Source of the DNA: Bursaphelenchus xylophilus
Lineage: Eukaryota; Nematoda; Chromadorea; Rhabditida; Aphelenchoididae
DNA: 64,000 nucleotides
Direction of reading: 5' to 3'
NCBI GenBank assembly: GCA_904066235.2
Contig: CAJFCV020000005.1
Span: 5,761,501-5,825,500 of the forward strand
Of the stretch, positions 57,256 to 64,000 are shown piece after piece. The notes under the pieces were generated by a model. That model was given only the letters and a program-made list of their open reading frames with translations, was not told the DNA's origin and ran no database searches. A program made the position numbers and the translations under genes. Position 1 is the stretch's first letter, and each line of letters starts with the position of its first letter.

Positions 57256-60200
57256 TTAGACGGAATAATCGTAGTTCATCTCTGCTCGAACCAGATATCT
57301 CATTTTGATTTGGTTCACGTCGTAGACAATATATTCATTGTACAAGAGATGGTAATCTTGCGATTTAGACATGGTTTTTCCCTTTCCACAAGGAACCTTG
57401 ACCCCGTCTGGAAGGGAAATTGTGCCCTTAGGGTCGGGGGCAGTACCTCCCAGCCCCTTCACACTGTGATATCCCTTCTTTGGCTTCTTGATCTCAGTGT
57501 TGGCCGCTTTTTCTTCCTGAATCTCTCCAAGCGCAACCTCGCATAACAACAAGAATCCATCCGCCTTATTCGTGGATCCACAGTATTGGGCAGACTTTGA
57601 GATCATATCGGCGAAATAGACACCCTTTCCAAACATGTATCCATTCACTGGGGCTTCGGGAGGAGCAATTCGAAGCCCTTGGCTGAGAATACCAGCAAAG
57701 TTAGTAACTCTGGAGCCATGCCACAACAATTGATGATTAGGAATATCGGTTCGGAAGTGCTCATTCTCATCGCGACGGTTGACCTTGAAGACCTAAAACA
57801 ATACATGATATGCAGTTATGAATTACACTCCGAACAGTTTCTACTTACCTGCTTGACGTCAATCTTGAAGTTATGAGTCTTTCCATGGGTATTCTTGGCA
57901 TACGTCTTGATCATCTTCACCTCTTCGTCATCATCCTTCAGGACAGCGACATCGCAATTCAAAGAAGAATAGTACCGATCGAATGGATCAATATCTCCAT
58001 CGTTCTCTTCGTCCTTCTGCTCTTGTTTAACCATTTTATATGCCACTTCCATTTCCAGAAGGGAGTCCAGCATCTCCGTCTTTGACTAAAACCAAACAAG
58101 ACATAAAAAATTCAATAGGTGCATTAGAAACTCATCGTTTCACAACTTACTTTGAGGAGATCCATATTGTCAATTATGGGCAACTTTTGCATTCCAACTG
58201 CGTGGGGGATAAGGGTGAAGAACTTGTTGGAGAGATCGAGCAAGGCCGACTTATTCTCGGTTCCATTTATTATCAAATCCTCCAGTTGTGAGAGAACAGA
58301 ATGTGCATTCAGAAGATGTTTATGGGACAACTTTCCCAATGGCATCTTCTCCACATCCAGGTCAAATTCAACCAATGCGGCATCCATAAGTTTGGTATCG
58401 AAGAAGATGCTGATGATCTCCTTAATGGGCATGTCCAATTTAGACTTGCTCTTTTCAGGAACCAATGCCACTTTTCTGCCTGAGGCACGATCGTCAAAGT
58501 CCATCTCCACGAGATCCATTCCCCTCGGATGTTTTTGGAATTTGTCCCTCTTCGACCATTCGTTACGAGTTTTTTCGACGAACAAACTAAAATCAAGCAA
58601 ATGAATAATATAAATTCAACGCACGTTTCAAAAGAATGTTTAGCAGCATCAAGATCCTCATGGAATGATTCTGTCTTATTCCCACCAATAGTAGTTCCAA
58701 CACGACCCCAGCTTCTGAACACATAATAACTAAACAATCATATTTCATTAACGTTTATTGACCTACTGAGGATGACGATCATGTTTCAGTAATTGCAATT
58801 TGTAATATGAGTTTTTACCACTTGCAGCATCAGCTGCACTCAAAAGGGCCTGCCATGGTCTTTCTGTAATGGAACAATTTTAAACCTCGAAATGCCTTAC
58901 TTTTTTCCACATAGACATGAGTTTCCTCCGCATATTCGCATTCTGGATCAACCACACATCCATTCTTCACTTGACGTTTCTTTTCTTCCTCGGCTAAGCG
59001 CCCTGTAAAACCTTGAATTAAAAGAAATACAATTAAGCTCACGTTCAAACTGCTTCTCGTGTTTGGAATGACTTGGAGCCTGGATCTTCGTTTCTCTGAC
59101 GACTGTAGAGTAAAAACGGCCATCCAGTTTCTAAACAAATCAAACCTCTATAATTCAACATACCGGAGTCTTGTGATAATCCTTCAAGAACGGATATTCC
59201 TCTCTTAACTCTTTTGGGACTTTGAAGTAGGTTCTCTCGGGATTTCTCACAAAAGTTTGACACTTTGTGTATTCGGAGATATTCCCAGTACAAGTATATC
59301 CATGAGCCGATTCACTGTATCTGAAGTTTCCACCACAGTTTCGGCAAGAAGTCGGAGGCCCAAAAACCATTTTGTCGGCGAGTTGTTCCAAATTCTAATT
59401 GTAAAAAAATAATTGTAGAAGACTCACTGCTTCGACTCCATGTTTAGTATACACGCCATTATTCTTTTGAAGAAGCGCTACAATTGCATCCTTCGGCAGA
59501 GTTCTCAGTTGTTCCAAAAGTTCCCACAAAATCTTGGTTTGAGCCTGAACGGCAGTTACAAGTTTAACAGTTCGCCTACCTTTAACTTCTCCCTTTCTTC
59601 CTTGGTTTCTTCTTTGCTCTTTTTCTTGCTAGAACCTTCTCCTTCATCCTGGGCCCTTCTTTTCTCGGGTTTGTTTTTCTCTTCATTTTCACCAAGGTAT
59701 TCTTTAATAGTTGTCTGTTCATCTTCTTTAAGATTATCAAATCCAATAATTCTAAAAATTAAAACCACAAAAGGGCCACTCACTTCTCAGCGGAATCCGT
59801 ATACAGCTTATCTTCAAAGAAACATGGGACATGATAGTTGCTCGCCTTAAAAGTGACCCGAGGATCGCCCTTCGGAACCTTTTCCTTGCATTTGAAACAT
59901 CTTCCAGCTCCAGATTTTGCATATTCAACCTTTGGAGTCGCAGTTTTGGGAGTGGCTGCCAAATTTGGATTGTCTAAAAAATTAAAGAAACAAAAATGAG
60001 ACACATACCTTCGATCATCTTGCATCGAGCTCTGATTTTCTCCTGATCCTCCCATTTCAGCCATCCAAAACCTCTGATCGTGGCTTCATTGATTCCAGAT
60101 TTAGCTCGGCCCCAAAAACAATCAAAATGGAACCAATTATCCTGAAGACCATCAAAGAACCTCGACTGAGTTCTTAATGACATTCGGAGGGCTCCCTAAA

Positions 60201-60331
60201 TAAATAAGAAGCTAACAGGGACTGTAACTTACCTTGTCAATTGTATCTTTACATCCCTTGCAAGAAGCTCGGGAACTTTTGGCATATTCGGCTCCATAAG
60301 GAAGCTGGCGGTTTCCTTCGTCGTCCCCCAT
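57256..60331 (-). CDS. parp-1: Poly(ADP-ribose) polymerase 1, lacking a visible BRCT domain
   Basis: Start [19 protein letters not shown]. Zn1 ([10 protein letters not shown]...NWFHFDCFW) and Zn2 ([16 protein letters not shown]...YHVPCFF) DNA-break fingers; a PADR1/Zn3 domain ([22 protein letters not shown]...C). Only a linker of some 25-50 residues then precedes the WGR domain ([19 protein letters not shown]...[16 protein letters not shown]), so the BRCT of human PARP1 is not visible. The regulatory helical domain and ADP-ribosyltransferase domain follow, with the H-Y-E triad in [28 protein letters not shown] and [10 protein letters not shown]. Nuclear DNA-damage sensor. It ends YDYSV. Its stop converges on FCP-1 with 114 bp between. 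Confidence 0.92.
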
Positions 60332-60512
60332 TGCTGAAAAATCTAAGAACGGAAGATAAAGATTACAGAATACATTGAAAACAGAATAAAGTAGGGAAAA
60401 AAAGTAAATATCAACAAGGTTTTAATTACAACTTGAAAACCATAATGTTTGCTACTACGTTAGTACGCATTTTGCGGAAAACAATTCTATAGAAATATTT
60501 TTAGATATCTAA

Positions 60513-61105
60513 CAAGGAAAGTACTTTTATGGGGGCTCCTACTTTTTGACGGGACATATCTCAAAAAATCAGAAAAAATGTGCTGATCAAGGATATATAA
60601 ATCTTAGCTGCCCATTTTGGGCTTTTAGGGGTGAAAATGCCCAAAAACTGGCTCAATTTCCCTACAAAAGGCGCATGCATTCGAAACGATAAAAAGCGCA
60701 GTCGGTCTCTTCCTTCGGAAGAGAGTGGTGTGGCCGAGTGGTTAGTGCCGTAGTCTGGGAATCAAGAGGGGGAACGCCGCACGGGTTCGATTTCCCTTTT
60801 GGGCGGAATCAACTTTTTTTGAAGTTGAAAGTCGGAAAAATAAATTTTTGCGCCAAGACTGATTTATTACGTATTAGAATCTCAATAAGCATCATTTTAA
60901 GCCAAAATAAAAATTGTAAACCCGTGAAAAATTAAGCGAAAAGGGGTTCATATAGGACTTTAAGTCAACTTTCAATCGAGTTTTCACCCCTAAAAACCTA
61001 AAATGGGCAGCTAAGATTTATGTATCCTTGATCAGCGCATTTTTTCTGATTTTTTGAGATATGTCCCGTCAAAAAGTAGGAGCCCCCATAAAAGTACTTT
61101 CCTTG
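60513..61105. mobile_element. Inverted-repeat element with TAA duplication and tRNA-like core
   Basis: Arms of about 130 bp: left caaggaaagtacttttatgg... (60513 to about 60640), right ...ccataaaagtactttccttg (about 60973-61105). Flanked by TAA on both sides, which fits a 3-bp TWA duplication as in PIF/Harbinger elements. The middle carries a tRNA-like sequence. Upstream of PARP-1. Confidence 0.65.
60727..60815 (+). other. tRNA-like core (Ser/Leu-type) inside the TAA element
   Basis: gtggccgagtggttagtgcc is a strong box A/D-arm match to Ser/Leu tRNAs, and cgggttcgatttccc is a box B match. A GC-rich middle segment resembles a variable arm. The acceptor ends (agtggtg / tttgggcgg) do not pair, so it is a tRNA-derived sequence rather than a clear gene. 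Confidence 0.5.
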
Positions 61106-61414
61106 TAAGATCTAGCTAGATCTATAGAAAAAACAAAAATAAGAAAACTGTGCGGGACACAACTTCCCGCCTTCGGATATTTATATTTGGCATTCTGTTT
61201 AGAGCGCCAAATAGAAATTTCAAACTAAAAAACCCGAATGCGAATTTATCTGCAACTTTTAGAAGGGGTCTATATTTTTCCCAGAAAGCATAATTTAGTA
61301 AAAACAAGGCACGTAAGTAGTAAAAAAATGATGAAACTTTACTGGTAAAATCTTGGCTGAGCAGAGAAAAAAATCAGAGAGCAGAAATTTGCGCAATATT
61401 GCGCAATGTTACGC

Positions 61415-61535
61415 AGTTTGAGACAAGAATTTCGCATTTCTTGTCTAGGGGGCCCACAGACAAAAAATGCGGGTACCTGCGGGTTTTCTGCGAGGAAGTC
61501 CGATGAGATGTAGAACGCACGCGCCTTATATGAAA
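61415..61535. repeat. Solo end of the GGCGYGCG MITE family
   Basis: cgcatttcttgtctagggggcccaca...gaacgcacgcgccttata matches the right arm of the MITE at 47821-48415. No left arm is found nearby, so this is a truncated copy. A fragment related to the 15927-16435 MITE follows at about 61640-61680. Confidence 0.6.
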
Positions 61536-61762
61536 TTTATTTCAAGGATTCGATGTAGAAATTTTTAACCTTGGCGGACGATTTTTCTTCAACTTCGGAG
61601 AGTCAAAATTGGATAAAACCAAAAACACCAAAAAAATCGAAAAAATATTCCGATTCATTTCAAGAAAGTACAGAATGTAGTCAATTATGGTCAATTATCA
61701 TAACTAAGTAATCAACATTTTATTACAGTGGTTCTCTGACCTAGTCTGTACAATGACAACCT

Positions 61763-63465
61763 TCATCCATAGAACTTGAGATCTGGCTGGGAACATGTAA
61801 GTGCACTAGTTAATCTCGAAATATTCTGGAAATGGCCACAACAATTGATGGAGCTTGTACTCGCATTCTCGCTTGGCTTTAAGAATGGCTGGATATAACA
61901 AGGAGCCACAAAATGAGTGACCGTTAAGCCATGGATGGCTGAGAAAGTCGCTGCAAGGCCACTAAGAATACCAAAGAAAATTATGAAGCAACAGATGTAG
62001 AAGTTTGCATCCTTCTTTTCAATGGCTCTGGAAGCAATTATCAATGAAAATTATCTTACTTTCTCCATGAAACCCTTTTCATTGGGACTTTCGGGTTATT
62101 TATTTGAGTATGTTCTTCTTCAGCAGTCTTCAAGAAAGTGTAGAACACACAAGGAAGAAGAATCGAGGTCAAGGTAAGTGTAGATCCACCAACCAAGTCC
62201 AGAAGGGGACCAAAATTGGGAACCGATTCGGCAGCAAACACCAGAATCGCCATAACTCCAGTCCGAACGATGACTCTTTTCGAAGAGAATTCTGGAAGTA
62301 TCGATAATATAATATGTAGTAAAAAGTACCTTGAGGAATGTCAAACATCTCTTCAGCTTCCTGATTCAAGGGATTGATAACAATTGTGGTAGTCAGAATA
62401 CAATGGACAGTAATCAACAAGTTCACCAATCTCTGGATCCATTGAGTTTGAATATTATTGATGATGGAATCACGAAGGGAATCTCCATAGGTGACGTAAG
62501 CAATCAAGCATACAGGAAGATACATTCCCAATGTACCTAAAACATATTGAAATAAAAAGAATTCCATCCATTGGACATACAAGCAAAAGCGAGGATGGTG
62601 GATTTGGTGAACTCTCCAGGTCTCTTCATGTCATGCTGGATGGTGGGGAAGGCGGCATGACCTCCATAAGAAAAGATGATAGTGCCCAGAGCCAAGAAAT
62701 AATTAGTTAACCGGAATTCGGGCATTCTCATCTCCGGTCCACAAGTTTCACTATCAAGAGAAGCTCCAACAATGATCAAGACTACAGCCGCCGCTGTTGT
62801 AAACATTGCCAAAACAACGGCAGCCCAGAAATCTTGAGGGGATTTGAGAAATGTGACTGGAAGAAGGGCCAGAGACACGATCAAAATGACATAACAATAA
62901 CTAAAGTCCGTCTCAAAGAAGGTCTGAACAAAATCGTGGATATTCTTGGAGGCAAGGAGAAGATAAACAACAGCAACGCCAAATTGAGTGATGTCGATAC
63001 ATACCGAGACAATATTCCTGTGAGAAGTCATCCATTAGTTGTCCATAAACCTACCGAACTCTCCTACCACATGCCCGATATCCAATTTCTGGGTAAGGTT
63101 TTCTCGTATGACTTCTGTATTCAGGCCAATTCTTGATTAAAATCATCCAACTCAACCCCAGAACGTAGGAAGTGTAACCGGTCACAAAAGTCATGATAAA
63201 CATTGCTACTAGGCCAGACCAGAACTCTGAAACGGAACGTTAATCCCGTCAAACCCTTACGAGACTGTATCATCGCCGTTGGCAAAGCAACCAGTCCTCC
63301 TCCAGCGATATCCCCAACTACAAAAAGACCAGTGATAATCCAATTGAGACCATGTTTTCTTATATATTCCCCTTCCGGAGTGAAGTATCCGTTTTCGTCT
63401 GGCTTAGCTTCTGTGTAGATCACACTGACACTGATCTCTGGGACCTTTTTCTTGCCGCTCACCAT
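61763..63465 (-). CDS. AAAP-family amino acid transporter (SLC36/SLC32-like)
   Basis: Start MVSGKKKVPEISVSVIYTE, then about eleven hydrophobic segments. AAAP marks: NWIITGLFVVGDIAGGGLVALPTAM (TM1 with the G-x-G-x-L-x-P pattern), YPEIGYRACGRVGRF, LGTIIFSYGGHAAFPTIQHDMKRP (very characteristic of the SLC32/36 group), YGDSLRDSIINNIQ, TTTIVINPLNQEAEEMF, and the final FIIFFGILSGLAATFSAI. Proton-coupled amino acid or vesicular transport is likely; the substrate is not decidable here. It ends SQPDLKFYG. Upstream 63466-64000 shows no exon, so the ATG at 63465 is taken as start. Confidence 0.8.
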
Positions 63466-64000
63466 CCCCCGGTCAAATTTGAGACAATTGCAAGAACCGG
63501 AACACTACTGTTTGAGCGATAAGATAACCAAAAAGAGCTTTTCAGGACGATGCTTATCGTACTCTCTCATTGTTCGAGTTTCTAGTTTATTAATGTCAAA
63601 CTGAGCCGTTACGAATCATTTCTTATCATCTGACAGCTAATAAAGGTTCTTGGAGAGGGAGCACCATTGCATTCCATTAATATTTTGTACAAAAAACTAG
63701 TAAGTCGAACAATCCCGCAGCTAATCGCAAGACATTTAACTCTCTCTAAATCTTCTACGTCAGGCAATTTGTCAAATCCGGGCCTGGAGCTTGTTGATGA
63801 GAGTTGTTGATGAGGATATAAACCCCTCTTTTGTGTGTTATGGATTTCATGTAATCTCTTGTTAATACGTAACTAGATTGTGAAAGACGAGTAATCGTAT
63901 ACGGTTGGTGTAGCTTTTCGCACGATCGTATTTGTTTTTGAAAAAACAGCGAAATTCTTTGGGTTTCGAAATGAAAACAAATTTTGGCATTCTGTCGCAA
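63466..64000. other. Intergenic region at the window edge, no gene seen
   Basis: Probable promoter of the amino acid transporter. A minus-strand open frame of 81 codons runs to the edge but shows no family feature or splice pattern. Confidence 0.35.

Noticed and set aside
60727..60815. Functional tRNA-Ser/Leu gene
   Set aside because: Acceptor ends do not pair and the T stem is broken; better read as tRNA-derived repeat.
1..64000. CRISPR arrays, bacterial operons or phage genes
   Set aside because: Spliceosomal introns throughout and animal gene families; no such structures seen.

Overview
This is a stretch of nematode nuclear genome, probably from a rhabditid-type nematode outside Caenorhabditis. 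The evidence is the splice style (GTAAG donors, TTTTCAG acceptors), very short introns (many 33-40 nt), dense genes on both strands, and nematode-type products: CLC-like four-TM proteins, a MIG-18-type protein, a SOD-4 with alternative 3' exons, a nematode-type LGIC and an HUT-1. Exon boundaries were read by eye from frame, donor, acceptor and family conservation. There is no transcript support.

Left part (1-24 kb): 3' part of a Girdin/Daple (GRDN-1) gene on +, ending in a PDZ-ligand GCV tail. Then, on -, a secreted SGNH hydrolase, a 56-aa microprotein and a type II membrane TSP1-like protein. The last appears to span a 6-kb intron packed with nested mobile elements (about 9.9-15.3 kb). An unrecognised basic protein, complex I subunit NDUFA1, a small single-pass membrane protein, an unrecognised disordered protein and a secreted dynein-light-chain-like protein follow.

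Middle (24-44 kb): two CLC-like (claudin-superfamily) genes flank a Cys-loop anion-channel-type receptor, all on +. Then come a MIG-18-like secreted protein, a type I membrane protein, a divergent pair HUT-1 (-) / GCK-2 MAP4K (+), an extracellular Cu/Zn SOD with secreted and membrane-anchored 3' ends, a tRNA-like sequence, and a single-pass membrane protein with a PDZ-like region and a disordered tail.

Right part (44-64 kb): PEX6 (-) and a cytochrome-b561-fold protein that has lost most haem ligands (+) share a 98-bp divergent promoter. The b561-like gene converges, with one base between stop codons, on a TGF-beta/BMP-type ligand that lacks the usual interchain cysteine. A 4-kb repeat block with a 2-kb palindrome carrying tRNA-like cores follows. 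Then come FCP-1 (+) and PARP-1 (-), another inverted-repeat element with a tRNA-like core, and an AAAP-family amino acid transporter (-).

The window is ordinary euchromatin in gene content. Its unusual parts are the nested repeat islands (piggyBac-like TTAA element, hAT-like MITE with GC-rich ends, tRNA-like cores inside inverted repeats) and several family members with altered key residues or topology.
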